Shown here piece after piece: positions 51,177 through 61,424 of a DNA stretch of 64,000 nt; position 1 is the stretch's first letter; each line of letters begins with the position of its first letter. Position numbers and translations under genes: made by a program. The stretch covers positions 62,001-126,000 of the forward strand of contig NZ_FNRQ01000005.1 in NCBI RefSeq assembly GCF_900107685.1. The letters are read 5' to 3'. The notes beneath the pieces are model-generated. The model worked only from the letters and a program-made list of their open reading frames with translations. It did no database searches and was not told the origin of the DNA. Source of the stretch: Paraburkholderia sartisoli. Lineage in GTDB: Bacteria > Pseudomonadota > Gammaproteobacteria > Burkholderiales > Burkholderiaceae.

Positions 51177-52280
51177 TTAAATGCGCATCGGCATCACGAC
51201 GTACTTGAATTCCTCGTTCTCGGGAATCGTGATCAGCGCACTGGAACTGGCATCGCCGAGGCTCACTTCCAGCATGTCGACCTTCAGGTTCGCGAGCACG
51301 TCGAGCAGATACGTGACGTTGAACCCCATATCGACGCTGTCGCCGGTATAAGCGATTTCCAGTTCTTCCTGCGCCTCTTCCTGATCGGCGTTGGTGGACA
51401 TGATCTTCAGCTGGCCCGGCTCGATGATGCAGCGCACGCCCTTGAATTTGTCCGACGTCAGAATCGCCGCGCGCTGGAGCGAGCGCTGCAATTCTTCTCG
51501 GCCGATCACAAACTTGTTCTTGTGCGTTTTCGGAATCACGCGCTGGAAGTCGGGGAACTTGCCTTCCACCAGCTTCGACACCAGTTCGACCTGGCCGAAC
51601 GTGAACTTCACCTGCGTCGGCGCGATGTCGATCTTCAGCGTGTCGTCGATGTCTTCGAGCAGACGCTGCAACTCGAGAATCGTCTTGCGCGGAATGATCA
51701 CTTCCTGACGCGGAAACGACCCCTCGATCTTCATCGAGGAAAACGCCAGACGGTGGCCATCGGTCGCAACCGCCATCAGCTGGTCGCCGTCGACTACCAG
51801 CAACATGCCGTTCAGGTAGTAACGGATGTCCTGCTGCGCCATCGAGAAATGGACCATGCCGAGCAACTGGCGGAACGTCTTCTGGGGAACCACCAGATTC
51901 GCGCCGAAGTCTTTAGCCTGGGCGACGGTCGGGAATTCGTCGGCCGCCAGCGTTTGCAGCGCGAAGCGGCTCTTGCCGGACTGCACCGTGAGACGCTTGT
52001 CGTTCAGGGTGAGCGTGACCTGGCCGTCGGGCATCGCGCGCAGAATGTCGAGCAGCTTGCGCGCGGCGACGGTCGTGGCAACCGATTCGCCGCCGACGCC
52101 GAAATCGGCGTGCGTGGTGATCTGAAGCTCGAGGTCCGTCGACAGGAACGACACGTCAGAGCCGTTCTTGGTAATCAGCAAGTTGGCGAGGATCGGCAAC
52201 GTATGGCGGCGTTCTACGATGCCGCTCACGGTTTGCAGCGGCCTGAGGAGGTTATCGCGTTCGGTCTTGACCAGTTGCAT
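51177..52280 (-). CDS. dnaN: DNA polymerase III beta subunit (sliding clamp)
   Basis: A 367-residue beta clamp with three repeated clamp domains; it begins MQLVKTERDNLLRPLQTVSGIVERRHTLPILANLL and ends EFKYVVMPMRI, the expected family ends. It encircles DNA and tethers the polymerase. AAGGA is six bases before the ATG. It lies 124 bases before gyrB and 233 bases after dnaA. Confidence 0.97.
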   Translation of the reverse strand: MQLVKTERDNLLRPLQTVSGIVERRHTLPILANLLITKNGSDVSFLSTDLELQITTHADFGVGGESVATTVAARKLLDILRAMPDGQVTLTLNDKRLTVQSGKSRFALQTLAADEFPTVAQAKDFGANLVVPQKTFRQLLGMVHFSMAQQDIRYYLNGMLLVVDGDQLMAVATDGHRLAFSSMKIEGSFPRQEVIIPRKTILELQRLLEDIDDTLKIDIAPTQVKFTFGQVELVSKLVEGKFPDFQRVIPKTHKNKFVIGREELQRSLQRAAILTSDKFKGVRCIIEPGQLKIMSTNADQEEAQEELEIAYTGDSVDMGFNVTYLLDVLANLKVDMLEVSLGDASSSALITIPENEEFKYVVMPMRI

Positions 52281-52513
52281 AGAGTTCCTTCGTTATGTGA
52301 CGGCCTGCGCGCCTCGTCCGGCAGCTTGATGCGCGTGGGCCCCGCCCCCCGCTGGCTGGCGCCACGCTGCGCCAGTCACGGCGTGAAATCCGCCCCCGGC
52401 CGCCGGGCGGTTAAACCTGTATTGTGCCTTAAAACGGAACCGCTCCACTAAAATGGGGGCGAGTTCAGCAATAAACAGAGCGGATTGCGCCGCTCACGCA
52501 CTCAATTCCGCGT

Positions 52514-54067
52514 TTAACCCTTGAGCGTCTGTTCCAGAACGTGCAATTCGTGATTGAGCTGCGCATCCTTGCTGCGCTCGTCGGCGATCTTGCGCACCGC
52601 GTGCAGCACGGTGGTGTGATCGCGTCCGCCAAACAGCTCGCCGATTTCCGGCAGGCTTTTCTGGGTCAGTTCCTTCGCCAGATACATCGCGATCTGCCGC
52701 GGCCGCGCGATATTCGCCGGACGCTTCTTCGAATACATGTCCGCGACCTTGATGTTGTAAAAGTCGGCGGCCGTTTTCTGGATGTTTTCCACTGAAATCT
52801 GGCGGTTCTGCACCGTCAGCAGGTCCTTAAGCGCCTCTTTCGTGACTTCGATCGAGATTTCGCGGCCGTGGAACTTCGAATACGCGAGAATCTTGCGCAG
52901 CGCGCCTTCGAGTTCGCGCACGTTCGAGCGCAGATGCTTCGCGACGAAAAACGCGACGTCCTCATTCAGGCTCACGCCTTCCGACTGCGCCTTGCGCATC
53001 AGGATCGCGACGCGCATTTCCAGTTCGGGCGGCTCGATCGCGACGGTCAGGCCGGAATCGAAGCGCGAGATCAGCCGGTCGTCGATACCCGAGATTTCCT
53101 TCGGATACGTATCGCTCGTGATGATCACCTGCGCCTTGTTCGCGACGAGCGCCTCGAACGCGTAGAAGAATTCTTCCTGAGTACGCGATTTGCCGGAGAA
53201 GAACTGGATATCGTCGATCAGCAGCAGGTCGAGCGAGTGGTAATAGCGCTTGAAGTCGTCGAATGCCTTGCGCTGGTACGCCTTCACGACGTCGGACACA
53301 TATTGTTCCGCGTGGATGTAGCGGATGCGCGCGCCGGCCTTGTCCATCAGCAACTGGTTGCCGATCGCGTGGATCAGGTGGGTCTTGCCGAGGCCGACGC
53401 CGCCGTACAGGAACAGCGGGTTATACGAGATGCCCGGATTGTCGGCGACCTGGATCGCCGCGGCACGCGCCAGCTGGTTCGCCTTGCCGGTCACGAAGTT
53501 GTCGAACGTGAGCACGGGGTTCAGCTTCGAGCGCTCATACATCGAGTCGGTTTCGCCATTGCCGGTGCCGGCGCCCGAACCCGGACGCCACGTGCGGCGT
53601 GCAGCGGCGGCTTCGTTGGCGTCGAGGCTGGGCAGGTCGAGATCGGCGTGATCGTCGGCCGCGTGAATGGCTGCCGCCTGCGCGGCGCTGCCATTACCGG
53701 CGCGCATGGCGTGTGCAGCCTGAACGGCGCTCACGGCGGCATCGACGGCGGCGGCGCCGGAATTCATCTGCGGCGACATGGGACGCGACGGCTGCGGCGC
53801 GGCAGGCGCACGCAAACCGGCCTTCGGATCGAGAACAAACTGGACATCGACCGGCGCCTGCCAGAAATCGCGTGCCAGATCGGAGATCCGGCCCGAGAAC
53901 TGGCTCTTGACCCAGTCGAGCTTGAAACGGTTGGGCGCAGCGATGCGCAAGGTATTTGCAGCGGCGTCGAAGGCGACCGGGGCCAACGGTTTGATCCACG
54001 TCACGTACTGCTGGGGCGTCAGCTCGCGCTCCAGCAATGCCGAACAGTGTTGCCAGAAATCATTCAT
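52514..54067 (-). CDS. dnaA: Chromosomal replication initiator protein DnaA
   Basis: A 517-residue DnaA. Domain I ([24 protein letters not shown]) recruits helicase. A long Ala/Pro/Met-rich domain II follows (about 85-175). The AAA+ domain has Walker [20 protein letters not shown] and Walker [11 protein letters not shown]. Domain IV ends with the DnaA-box reader [15 protein letters not shown]. The long linker is typical of Burkholderia. It binds DnaA boxes to open the origin; one such box lies about 200 bases upstream. Confidence 0.97.
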   Translation of the reverse strand: MNDFWQHCSALLERELTPQQYVTWIKPLAPVAFDAAANTLRIAAPNRFKLDWVKSQFSGRISDLARDFWQAPVDVQFVLDPKAGLRAPAAPQPSRPMSPQMNSGAAAVDAAVSAVQAAHAMRAGNGSAAQAAAIHAADDHADLDLPSLDANEAAAARRTWRPGSGAGTGNGETDSMYERSKLNPVLTFDNFVTGKANQLARAAAIQVADNPGISYNPLFLYGGVGLGKTHLIHAIGNQLLMDKAGARIRYIHAEQYVSDVVKAYQRKAFDDFKRYYHSLDLLLIDDIQFFSGKSRTQEEFFYAFEALVANKAQVIITSDTYPKEISGIDDRLISRFDSGLTVAIEPPELEMRVAILMRKAQSEGVSLNEDVAFFVAKHLRSNVRELEGALRKILAYSKFHGREISIEVTKEALKDLLTVQNRQISVENIQKTAADFYNIKVADMYSKKRPANIARPRQIAMYLAKELTQKSLPEIGELFGGRDHTTVLHAVRKIADERSKDAQLNHELHVLEQTLKG

Positions 54068-54330
54068 CGAGTTGCTGTAATTTTAAGCACAGCGGTCCGC
54101 GGCCGCCCCCACCGCGAATTTCGCGACAAGGCCCGGTACAGCCGAGCGGACAGGTTCCAGGTGCTTGTGCCACAAGGGTTTGGGCAGGGCAAGCGGGCCG
54201 GAGCGGCGTGCATGATTTTTGGGAAGTAAGGCGAGATTCTACCGCCAAAAGCGCGCGCAAAGGGAGTTATCCACAGGGTCCGATCAAGCGGTGAGCCCGT
54301 GTCCAGCCTGGGGATCACCGCTCTAAACTA
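54068..54330. other. dnaA-rpmH intergenic region, possible part of the origin
   Basis: Together with the promoter below, this 383-base divergent gap separates dnaA and rpmH. It holds one perfect DnaA box (54267-54275), a GC-rich part beside dnaA and a more AT-rich part toward rpmH. No cluster of further perfect boxes was found by eye, so a complete oriC is not shown here. Confidence 0.5.
54267..54275 (+). promoter_or_regulatory. Perfect DnaA box
   Basis: TTATCCACA, the consensus DnaA-binding sequence, about 200 bases upstream of dnaA. It could serve dnaA autoregulation or origin activity. Confidence 0.8.
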
Positions 54331-54359
54331 TTGACGACCAAGAGAAAACCGGTTTAAAT
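54331..54359 (+). promoter_or_regulatory. Sigma-70-type promoter of rpmH
   Basis: TTGACG (54331-54336) and TTAAAT (54354-54359) are 17 bases apart, about 90 bases before the rpmH start, in the AT-rich part of the dnaA-rpmH gap. Confidence 0.6.
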
Positions 54360-54450
54360 AGCGGGTTCCGCGAAAACCAATTTTTGAACCACCGGCCATT
54401 GCACTTTCCGCGATGCTCGCGCGGTTATTTCTCTGTCAAGTGAGAGCAAC

Positions 54451-54585
54451 ATGAAACGTACTTACCAACCTTCCGTTACCCGTCGCAAGCGTACCCATGG
54501 CTTTCGCGTCCGCATGAAGACCGCCGGTGGCCGCAAGGTGATCAACGCACGCCGCGCGAAGGGCCGCAAGCGCCTCGCCATCTAA
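54451..54585 (+). CDS. rpmH: 50S ribosomal protein L34
   Basis: A 44-residue, strongly basic protein ([20 protein letters not shown], ending GRKRLAI), the universal L34 sequence at full length. It is a structural part of the large ribosomal subunit. GAGAG lies a few bases before the ATG. It heads the rpmH-rnpA-yidD-yidC run divergent from dnaA. Confidence 0.98.
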
Positions 54586-54600
54586 GGCTGAAGCGCAGGT

Positions 54601-55125
54601 TTGCGACCATTGCGCGCTGTGTCCGAAGCCCGCGACGTCAGCCGCGCTGCGGGAACGGCAGGAGCGCCGCATCAGGGCTCGGTTCCGTTGCGAGCGCAAG
54701 CCGCCTTTCCCAAAGCCGCAAGGCTACTGAAAACGGATGAATTTTCATCCGTTTTTCGTTTGCGCCCGTGGCGCCGGTCGGCTCATTTCGTTGTCTACGG
54801 CAGGCCGACAGGCAACGAAGCGCGCCTCGGTCTCGTGATCGGCAAGAAGTATGCGCCGCGCGCGGTCACCCGCAATCTGGTGCGCCGCATCGCGCGTGAA
54901 GCTTTCCGGCTGCGTCGCGCGGAGTTCGGCGGTTGGGACGTGCTGCTGCGGCTTCACACGAAGTTCGACCGGAAGGCGATGCCCGCTGCGTCGTCGCCAC
55001 CGTTGAAAACGCTGTGCCGCAGCGAAATCGAAGCGTTGCTCGACAAGGCCGCTCGCGAAATCACCCGCCGCCAGGCGCCGCCGGCCGAATCGCCCGCAAC
55101 GCCCGACGCACCCGTGACGGAATGA
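54601..55125 (+). CDS. rnpA: Ribonuclease P protein component
   Basis: The conserved RnpA core begins at [19 protein letters not shown] and contains the signature [26 protein letters not shown]. It binds the catalytic RNA to process tRNA 5' ends. The reading frame (174 residues from TTG 54601) has about 30 residues of poorly conserved leader; GTG 54619 or TTG 54688 are alternative starts, and the last gives a length closer to that of relatives. It lies 15 bases after rpmH, and its stop overlaps the yidD start. Confidence 0.9.
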   Translation: MRPLRAVSEARDVSRAAGTAGAPHQGSVPLRAQAAFPKAARLLKTDEFSSVFRLRPWRRSAHFVVYGRPTGNEARLGLVIGKKYAPRAVTRNLVRRIAREAFRLRRAEFGGWDVLLRLHTKFDRKAMPAASSPPLKTLCRSEIEALLDKAAREITRRQAPPAESPATPDAPVTE

Positions 55126-55418
55126 CGCCCGCGCGCAGGCGCCAGTTGCTTCTCCACACAGCGCGGCGCACTCTGGCCGCACTTGCCATGCAAACGGTAC
55201 TTTTCGCTTTACTGCGTTTCTACAAGGTTGCCGTGAGCCCCCTGCTCGGCAGCCGGTGCCGCTTTTACCCTTCCTGTTCGGATTACGCGCGCGAAGCAAT
55301 CCAGTATCATGGCGCCGCGCGTGGTACTTATCTCGCCGCCAGGCGCCTGTGCCGCTGCCATCCGTTTTCCGCGGGCGGCATCGATCTCGTCCCGCCTCCC
55401 ACTTCTGAAAAGCGCTGA
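55122..55418 (+). CDS. yidD: Membrane protein insertion efficiency factor YidD
   Basis: A 98-residue YidD/Hlp family protein with the invariant block [17 protein letters not shown] and [17 protein letters not shown]. An amphipathic N-terminal helix attaches it to the inner membrane, where it aids YidC-dependent insertion. Its ATG overlaps the rnpA stop (ATGA), and yidC starts 30 bases later. Too short to be noticed easily, but context and motifs make it secure. Confidence 0.95.
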   Translation: MTPARRRQLLLHTARRTLAALAMQTVLFALLRFYKVAVSPLLGSRCRFYPSCSDYAREAIQYHGAARGTYLAARRLCRCHPFSAGGIDLVPPPTSEKR

Positions 55419-55448
55419 CGCGCCGTTCCATCGACACTGAGACAACGC

Positions 55449-57119
55449 ATGGATATTAAACGCACCGTCCTATGGGTCATCTTCTTCATGTCAGCGGTCA
55501 TGCTGTTCGACAACTGGCAACGCGACCACGGACGTCCGTCGATGTTCTTCCCGAACACGTCGGCCACGAAGACCGCTCCGGGCGCAGCACCGGGCACGAC
55601 CACGCCGGGCACGTCGGGCGCCGAGCTTCCGCAGGCAGCCGCTGGCGCCGCGCCGGGCGGCGCGCCCGCGCCCGCTACTCAGGCGGCCGCCCAGCTGATC
55701 CACTTCCACACCGACGTCTATGACGGCGAAATCGACACGCGTGGCGGCACGCTGTCGAAGCTTTCGCTCATGAAAGAAGGCGACGGCAAGCAGCCCGACC
55801 TGTACATCACGCTGTTCGACCACACCGCGACGCACACGTATCTGGCGCGCACGGGGCTGCTCGGCGGCGATTTCCCGAACCACAACGACATCTACACCCC
55901 GGTCGCCGGCCAGCCGCATGACCTGACGGGCGACGCGAAATCGATGCAGATCAGCTTCGAATCGCCGGTGAAGGGTGGCGTGAAGGTCGTGAAGACGTAC
56001 ACGTTCACGCGCGGCAGCTACGTGATCGGCGTCGACACGAAGATCGTCAACGTCGGCACCGTGCCGGTTACGCCCACGCTGTACATGGAACTCGTGCGCG
56101 ACAGCCAGCCGGTCGACACGCCGCGCTTCTCGCACACGTTCATGGGGCCGGCGGTCTACACGGAACAGCATCACTTCCAGAAGATCGACTTCAGCGACAT
56201 CGACAAGAACAAGGCGACGTTCGCGTCTTCCGCCGACAACGGCTGGATCGCGATGGTGCAGCATTACTTCGCATCGGCGTGGATCCCCACGCAGGGCGCG
56301 AAGCGCGACATCTACGTCGAGAAGATCGATCCGACGCTCTACCGCGTCGGCGTGAAGCAGCCGGTCGCGACGATCGCGCCGGGACAGTCGGTCGACGTGC
56401 AGTCGCGTCTCTTCGCCGGTCCGGAAGAAGAGCGCATGCTCGAAAGCGTCGCGCCGGGCCTCGAACTCGTGAAGGACTATGGCTACGTCACGATCATCGC
56501 GAAGCCGCTCTTCTGGCTGCTCGAGAAGATCCACAGCTTTGTCGGCAACTGGGGCTGGTCGATCATCCTGCTGACGCTGCTGATCAAGGCCGTGTTCTTC
56601 CCGCTGTCGGCGGCGAGCTACAAGTCGATGGCGCGCATGAAGGCGATCACGCCGCGCATGCAGGCGCTGCGCGAACGCTTCAAGGGCGATCCGCAGAAGA
56701 TGAACTCGGCGCTGATGGAGTTGTACAAGACCGAGAAGGTGAATCCGTTCGGCGGCTGTCTGCCGGTCGTGATCCAGATTCCGGTGTTCATCTCGCTGTA
56801 CTGGGTGCTGCTGTCGTCGGTGGAAATGCGCGGCGCGCCGTGGATTCTCTGGATTCACGATCTGTCGCAGCAGGATCCGTTCTTCATCCTGCCGGTGCTG
56901 ATGGCCGTCTCGATGTTCCTGCAAACGCGCCTGAACCCGACGCCGCCGGATCCGGTTCAAGCCAAGATGATGATGTTCATGCCGATCGCGTTCTCGGTCA
57001 TGTTCTTCTTCTTCCCGGCCGGCCTCGTGCTGTACTACGTGGTGAACAACGTGCTGTCGATCGCGCAGCAGTACTACATCACGCGCATGATGGGTCAGGG
57101 CGCGAAGAAAGCCGCCTGA
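55449..57119 (+). CDS. yidC: Membrane protein insertase YidC
   Basis: A 556-residue YidC. The first membrane segment ([17 protein letters not shown]) is followed by a Pro/Ala/Gly-rich linker and the periplasmic beta-supersandwich domain (about 80-350). The conserved five-helix Oxa1 core is at about 360-550 (LNPFGGC-type stretch [21 protein letters not shown]). It inserts proteins into the inner membrane alone or with SecYEG. It is the last gene before a strong terminator. Confidence 0.97.
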   Translation: MDIKRTVLWVIFFMSAVMLFDNWQRDHGRPSMFFPNTSATKTAPGAAPGTTTPGTSGAELPQAAAGAAPGGAPAPATQAAAQLIHFHTDVYDGEIDTRGGTLSKLSLMKEGDGKQPDLYITLFDHTATHTYLARTGLLGGDFPNHNDIYTPVAGQPHDLTGDAKSMQISFESPVKGGVKVVKTYTFTRGSYVIGVDTKIVNVGTVPVTPTLYMELVRDSQPVDTPRFSHTFMGPAVYTEQHHFQKIDFSDIDKNKATFASSADNGWIAMVQHYFASAWIPTQGAKRDIYVEKIDPTLYRVGVKQPVATIAPGQSVDVQSRLFAGPEEERMLESVAPGLELVKDYGYVTIIAKPLFWLLEKIHSFVGNWGWSIILLTLLIKAVFFPLSAASYKSMARMKAITPRMQALRERFKGDPQKMNSALMELYKTEKVNPFGGCLPVVIQIPVFISLYWVLLSSVEMRGAPWILWIHDLSQQDPFFILPVLMAVSMFLQTRLNPTPPDPVQAKMMMFMPIAFSVMFFFFPAGLVLYYVVNNVLSIAQQYYITRMMGQGAKKAA

Positions 57120-57176
57120 CGCCCAGCCTCGTGAACGGTGGGTACGCCGGCCGTTCACGACGAAGCTGACGAAGAA

Positions 57177-57210
57177 AGCCGCCCGGTTTTTGCGCCGGGC
57201 GGCTTTTTTT
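57177..57210 (+). terminator. Terminator of the rpmH-yidC operon
   Basis: The 10-bp stem AGCCGCCCGG / CCGGGCGGCT (57177-57186 with 57195-57204) is followed by a T run. It also faces the leftward HTH gene that ends at 57231. Confidence 0.92.
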
Positions 57211-57230
57211 ACGCGATTCTGGCGCGTGAA

Positions 57231-57695
57231 TCAGCGCGAATCGCCTGGCGGCGGCGGTGGGCTTTTAACGCTCAAACGGTTACACGCGTCGCCGTAAAAC
57301 TGCGCGACGAGTTCGTGGATCAGATACCGGTGATGCGGCTTCAACGCCTCGATCTTCGCGGACAACTCCAGCGCCTCGGCGGAAAGCCCCGTCGCACTGG
57401 CGGGCGGCAACGGCCCTGGCACCGCGCGCGACGCTTCCACGGGTGCCGGCCCGTAGTGCAGCCAATGCAGATCGACCTTGAACCACTCGGCGAGTGTCTG
57501 CAGTTTGTCGTTGGTTGGAATCGTGCGCGCGCTCAGCCACTTGTGAACCGTCTGCGGCGAGACAGGTTGAGCGCCGCGGTGGCGCAGGTTGAAATGCAGC
57601 GCGAGATCCGTGCCGCCCCGCAGTTTTTCCGGCGCGCGGTTCATCGCGAATTTCAGACGCTCGGCAAAAGCCGTTTTCTCTTCGATGGTGGGCAT
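57231..57695 (-). CDS. XRE-like helix-turn-helix regulator
   Basis: A 154-residue protein. Residues 5-75 form a helix-turn-helix of the phage-repressor-like type found in beta-proteobacteria (KLRGGTDLALHFNLRHRGAQPVSPQTVHKWLSARTIPTNDKLQTLAEWFKVDLHWLHYG). The C-terminal half is Pro-rich with a helical segment. I chose ATG 57695 (MPTIEEKTAF). An inverted repeat GCACGAG / CTCGTGC (57696-57702 and 57736-57742) stands right before the start and could be a self-binding site. Targets are unknown. Confidence 0.85.
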   Translation of the reverse strand: MPTIEEKTAFAERLKFAMNRAPEKLRGGTDLALHFNLRHRGAQPVSPQTVHKWLSARTIPTNDKLQTLAEWFKVDLHWLHYGPAPVEASRAVPGPLPPASATGLSAEALELSAKIEALKPHHRYLIHELVAQFYGDACNRLSVKSPPPPPGDSR

Positions 57696-58058
57696 GCACG
57701 AGATTGTGCCGTTGCGACCCGTGCCCACTGACAACCTCGTGCGATAAATTTAGCTCGACGGCATCGTATGGCGTCTTCGCGGCATCATCCGGTTCTCGTG
57801 CGCCCACGCGGCCTCTCAGCACGCATCTGAGCGTCGGTAGGATTTTTGCCGCAGCAGCGTCAGCGCCGAAGTCACCGCCTTCCAATCGCTGGACCTATCG
57901 CGATTAAGATAAATCGGGAATCGTCTTAGGCCTTTTGGCCGAGGTCCGAATTCGCGCGACAGGCGAAGGCGCACGAGACGCGCACGTTACAATGTCTGGC
58001 ACCGTGCGATCCTCGCCACGCCACGTGTTTTCTGCGGTTTTCTCTTCGTTCGCCCACC
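57696..58058. other. Divergent promoter region, HTH gene / mnmE
   Basis: About 363 bases holding the promoters of the two divergent genes. Apart from the GCACGAG / CTCGTGC inverted repeat next to the HTH gene and a short GGCCttttGGCC hairpin near 57930, I see nothing in it. Confidence 0.5.
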
Positions 58059-59459
58059 ATGCTCACTACCGATTCCGATCCGATTGTCGCCATCGCCACC
58101 GCGCCCGGGCGAAGTGGGATCGGTGTCGTACGGATCTCGTTCGGCCGCGCCGGTGAGGCCGCTGCCGAACCGCTGATGCTGGCGCTGACCGGTCAGTCGC
58201 TGGCGCCGCGCCATGCGAGCTACGTGCCTTTTCTCGATGGCGGCGGCCATGCGCTCGACCGCGGTATCGCGCTGTACTTTCCGGCGCCGCATTCCTACAC
58301 CGGCGAGCATGTCCTCGAACTGCAGGGCCACGGCGGTCCGATCGTGCTGCAGCTCGTGCTGCAACGGTGTATCGATGCGGGTCGCGCCGTCGGGCTGCGG
58401 CTCGCGGAGCCTGGCGAATTCACGCGCCGTGCGTTTCTCAACGACAAGCTGGATCTGGCGCAGGCCGAGGCCGTCGCCGACCTGATCGAGGCGAGCACCG
58501 AGGCCGCCGCGCGCTCGGCCGGCCGCTCGCTCGAAGGCGCGTTTTCGCGCGACATTCACGCGCTGGTCGACGAGGTCATCACGCTACGCATGCTCGTCGA
58601 GGCGACACTCGATTTCCCCGAGGAAGAGATCGACTTTCTGGAGGCGGCCGACGCCCGCGGCAAGCTCTCGCGTATCCGCGAGCGGCTGGCGGACGTGCTG
58701 AGCGAGGCGCGTCAGGGCGCGTTGCTGCGCGAAGGGTTGTCGGTGGTGCTGGCGGGCCAGCCGAACGTCGGCAAGTCGTCGTTGCTGAACGCGCTCGCGG
58801 GCGCGGAACTGGCGATTGTCACGCCGATCGCCGGCACGACACGCGACAAGGTCACGCAGACAATCCAGATCGAGGGCATTCCACTGCACGTGATCGATAC
58901 CGCCGGCCTGCGCGAAACGGAAGACGAAGTCGAAAAGATCGGCATCGCGCGCACCTGGAGCGAGATCGAACGCGCGGATGTCGTGCTGCATCTGCTCGAC
59001 GCACGCGAGGGCATGACGCCGGGAGACGGCCCGATCGCAGCGCGTTTTCCGCCGGGCGTGCCGGTCGTGCGCGTGATGAACAAGACCGATCTCACCGGCC
59101 TCGCGCCGTCGGTGACGAAGCTCGACGACACCGGCGGCGCCGATCTGCGCGAGGTGCGGCTGTCGGCGAAGAAGGTCGACGGCATTTCGCTGTTGCGCGC
59201 GGAACTGCTACGCATCGCGGGATGGCAGGCGGGCGCGGAGAGCGTGTATCTGGCCCGGGAGCGGCATCTGATCGCGCTGCGCGCGGCGCAGGAACATCTC
59301 GGTACGGCCGCCCGGCACGCGGACCAGAGCGCGCAGGCACTCGATCTCTTCGCCGAGGAACTGCGGCTTGCACAGGAACAGTTGAATTCGATCACCGGCG
59401 AGTTCACCTCCGATGATCTGCTCGGGGTGATTTTCAGCCGCTTTTGTATTGGGAAGTGA
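58059..59459 (+). CDS. mnmE: tRNA uridine-5-carboxymethylaminomethyl modification GTPase
   Basis: A 466-residue MnmE/TrmE of normal length. The N-terminal folate-binding domain ([25 protein letters not shown] start) is followed by a helical domain. The inserted G domain has [20 protein letters not shown] and NKTD, and the C-terminus is FCIGK with the catalytic cysteine. With MnmG it modifies wobble U34 of several tRNAs. The last 18 bases (TTTTGTATTGGGAAGTGA) resemble the attachment site used by SGI1-type elements in other bacteria. Confidence 0.97.
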   Translation: MLTTDSDPIVAIATAPGRSGIGVVRISFGRAGEAAAEPLMLALTGQSLAPRHASYVPFLDGGGHALDRGIALYFPAPHSYTGEHVLELQGHGGPIVLQLVLQRCIDAGRAVGLRLAEPGEFTRRAFLNDKLDLAQAEAVADLIEASTEAAARSAGRSLEGAFSRDIHALVDEVITLRMLVEATLDFPEEEIDFLEAADARGKLSRIRERLADVLSEARQGALLREGLSVVLAGQPNVGKSSLLNALAGAELAIVTPIAGTTRDKVTQTIQIEGIPLHVIDTAGLRETEDEVEKIGIARTWSEIERADVVLHLLDAREGMTPGDGPIAARFPPGVPVVRVMNKTDLTGLAPSVTKLDDTGGADLREVRLSAKKVDGISLLRAELLRIAGWQAGAESVYLARERHLIALRAAQEHLGTAARHADQSAQALDLFAEELRLAQEQLNSITGEFTSDDLLGVIFSRFCIGK

Positions 59460-59754
59460 TCGGTCGCCGGGCAGTGTCCAGGGTTCACAACACGGTCTCC
59501 CAAGCGCTTTTGCAAGCTTTCACTATTGCTCCCACGTTCGCCAAACTTCTGCCATTGACAGCCACGGTCACCAGTACAGAACCAACCAGTCGTCACGATC
59601 GGCGAATTATCCAGCCACCAGCCTGATGGCGGCTCGGGAGCACACCCGCCGCTACGCGGAAATGGCTGCAGGCGGCGTCTCGCCGATGCGCGGATCGACG
59701 AAGGACGCAAGCTGTTCCTCGGCAAATTTGGCTCCGCGACCTGATCTCTACCAC
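59460..59754. other. Region between mnmE and dinD
   Basis: With the SOS box below, about 379 bases without a gene. Frames on both strands lack ribosome sites or known folds. It starts right at the end of mnmE, a known integration point in other species, and may be left over from an inserted element. Confidence 0.45.
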
Positions 59755-59770
59755 CTGTACAAAAAAACAG
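59755..59770 (+). promoter_or_regulatory. LexA (SOS) box of dinD
   Basis: CTGTACAAAAAAACAG matches CTGT-N8-ACAG exactly. A -10-like TACAAT lies at 59781-59786, so LexA here would cover the -35 region. It is 69 bases before the dinD start. Confidence 0.88.
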
Positions 59771-59838
59771 TATTCCGATCTACAATTATCGGCAATTGTT
59801 GCCAAACGGCGGCAACCACCCCAGCAAGGGAGGTGTCA

Positions 59839-60681
59839 GTGGTAAATAGCAACGTGATAGAAGCGCTCCACCATAGAACCTTCGAAAGCATCAAGCAGAT
59901 CAATGACAGCGGCTCGGAGTTCTGGTTTGCTCGTGACCTCGCGCCACTGCTTGATTACCCGCAATGGCGCAACTTCCTGCCGGTGCTGGATAAGGCTCGG
60001 AAGGCCTGCCGCCAGAGCGGGCAACAGATGGAAGACCATTTTGCGGACATGCGCAAAATGGTCGGGATCGGTTCCGGCGCGCAACGCCCGATCGACGACG
60101 TGTGCCTGTCTCGTTACGCCTGCTACCTGATCGTACAGAATGGCGACCCGTCAAAGCCGGTAATTGCTAACGGGCAAACCTATTTCGCAATGCAGACGCG
60201 CCGCCAGGAATTGGCCGACGATGCGAAGTTTGCCCAGCTCGGCGAGGACGAGCGTCGTCTTGCGATTCGCAACGAATTAGTGACGCACAACAAGCACCTC
60301 GCCGCGGCCGCGAAGGATGCGGGTGTCGAAACGCCGATCGACTACGCAATCTTTCAGGATCACGGCTATAAAGGTCTGTACGGCGGCCTTCGCAGCAAGG
60401 AAATCCACACTAGGAAAGGTCTGAAAAAGAGCCAGAAGATCCTCGACCACATGGGCAGTACGGAACTCGCTGCCAATCTGTTCCGGGCGACTCAGACCGA
60501 GGAGAAGCTGCGGCGCGATGGAATCAAGGGCAAGCAGCGAGCGAACCAGACGCACTTTGCGGTGGGCCATAAGGTGCGGGAAACGATTCAGGAATTGGGC
60601 GGTACGATGCCCGAACAACTGCCGACACCTGATACGAGTATTCAGCAGATCGAACGAGCGCAAAAGAAGCTGCCGAAATAA
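59839..60681 (+). CDS. dinD: DNA damage-inducible protein DinD
   Basis: A 280-residue DinD. The N-terminal BRO-like part contains FWFARDLAPLLDYPQWRNF, then SRYACYLIVQNGDPSKPVIANGQTYFAMQTRRQEL. The C-terminal part has DYAIFQDHGYKGLYGGL and HMGSTELAANLFRATQTEEKL. In E. coli it is a strongly SOS-induced inhibitor of RecA filaments. I chose GTG 59839 with GGGAGG 5 bases before; the frame open further upstream passes through the promoter and cannot be coding. A perfect LexA box confirms SOS control. Confidence 0.93.
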   Translation: MVNSNVIEALHHRTFESIKQINDSGSEFWFARDLAPLLDYPQWRNFLPVLDKARKACRQSGQQMEDHFADMRKMVGIGSGAQRPIDDVCLSRYACYLIVQNGDPSKPVIANGQTYFAMQTRRQELADDAKFAQLGEDERRLAIRNELVTHNKHLAAAAKDAGVETPIDYAIFQDHGYKGLYGGLRSKEIHTRKGLKKSQKILDHMGSTELAANLFRATQTEEKLRRDGIKGKQRANQTHFAVGHKVRETIQELGGTMPEQLPTPDTSIQQIERAQKKLPK

Positions 60682-60845
60682 TTTCCGTCTCGACGGCTGC
60701 ACGATCAAACGACGCCATCGACCACACAGAAGAATCTGCGTGGCGCGCAGGGACGACGAGAACGAAAAGGGGGAGGAACTGTAGACGATTCGTCCAGCGA
60801 CACGATCACTACAATGCTGGCTCACCCTTTTGTCATCGCACCACC

Positions 60846-61134
60846 CTATCTGACTATCCGCGGTTCACGATCAACCGGGCGCTCGTTCTGATCCTCCCGA
60901 ACCAGCCGTTCGCGGATTGGTCTGCGGCGGCAGACCCGGGTCCAGCCCCTCTCCGTCCAACGCTCGAGGAACTTCGCGAGGACACGGACGCCTTCCTGTT
61001 GCCCGAATCAGTAATGGAGGATGAAGGTACGGCCGTGAAGTGGATCGAGACGCGCTGGCGGACGTTCTTCGTACCATCCCTGACGGACAGATCTGTTTCG
61101 CGCTGCAAAGTCGCGCAATTCACGCGGTCTGATG
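60846..61134 (+). pseudogene. Decayed conserved protein (no start codon, frame broken)
   Basis: The frame reads LSDYPRFTINRALVLILPNQPFADW, then LTLEELREDTDAFLLPE and WIETRWRTFFVPSLTD. This resembles the first two thirds of a widespread small hypothetical protein of proteobacteria (FTINRALVLLLP...EENDAFLIPE...W...FF). The expected start Met is CTA, and after FFVPSLTD the similarity passes to another frame (SRNSRGLMFEAEAG). I infer a dead gene; the match is from memory of the family. Confidence 0.5.
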
Positions 61135-61230
61135 TTCGAAGCCGAGGCCGGCAGGACGATGACTCGCCATCCGCGTCCGGGCAAACAAACGGGCGAACGC
61201 CCAGGCTACGCCCCCGCATGCATCGCCGGT

Positions 61231-61398
61231 TCAATGCCGATGCCTCAAACTACGCAGCGGATGCCGCCAGTTCATGCGCTTTGACCGCACGACACGGTCC
61301 TGCAAACGCCGCTCCTGCCAGAGTTCATCGGAAAACAGGAACGCGACAATCAATAACGGCACGACCAGAAACGCGCCAAGGATGAACTTCTCAATCAC
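61231..61398 (-). CDS. Small single-pass membrane protein
   Basis: A 55-residue protein starting with GTG at 61398, five bases after a perfect AGGAGG. Residues 4-22 form one membrane helix (KFILGAFLVVPLLIVAFLF), followed by a strongly basic tail (RRLQDRVVRSKRMNWRHP). No family is recognised. It lies 26 bases downstream of the 63-residue frame on the same strand, which suggests a two-gene operon. The ideal ribosome site makes translation likely. Confidence 0.6.
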   Translation of the reverse strand: MIEKFILGAFLVVPLLIVAFLFSDELWQERRLQDRVVRSKRMNWRHPLRSLRHRH

Positions 61399-61424
61399 GA
61401 TAGCCTCCTGGATCAGCGGAGCGG

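Noticed and set aside
57696..57742. Inverted repeat GCACGAG / CTCGTGC as an established operator of the HTH gene
   Set aside because: The arms are 33 bases apart and no further copy was seen, so it is mentioned only as a possibility.
59449..59838. Upstream extension of the dinD frame
   Set aside because: It passes through mnmE's end, the LexA box and the promoter; the ribosome site supports GTG 59839.
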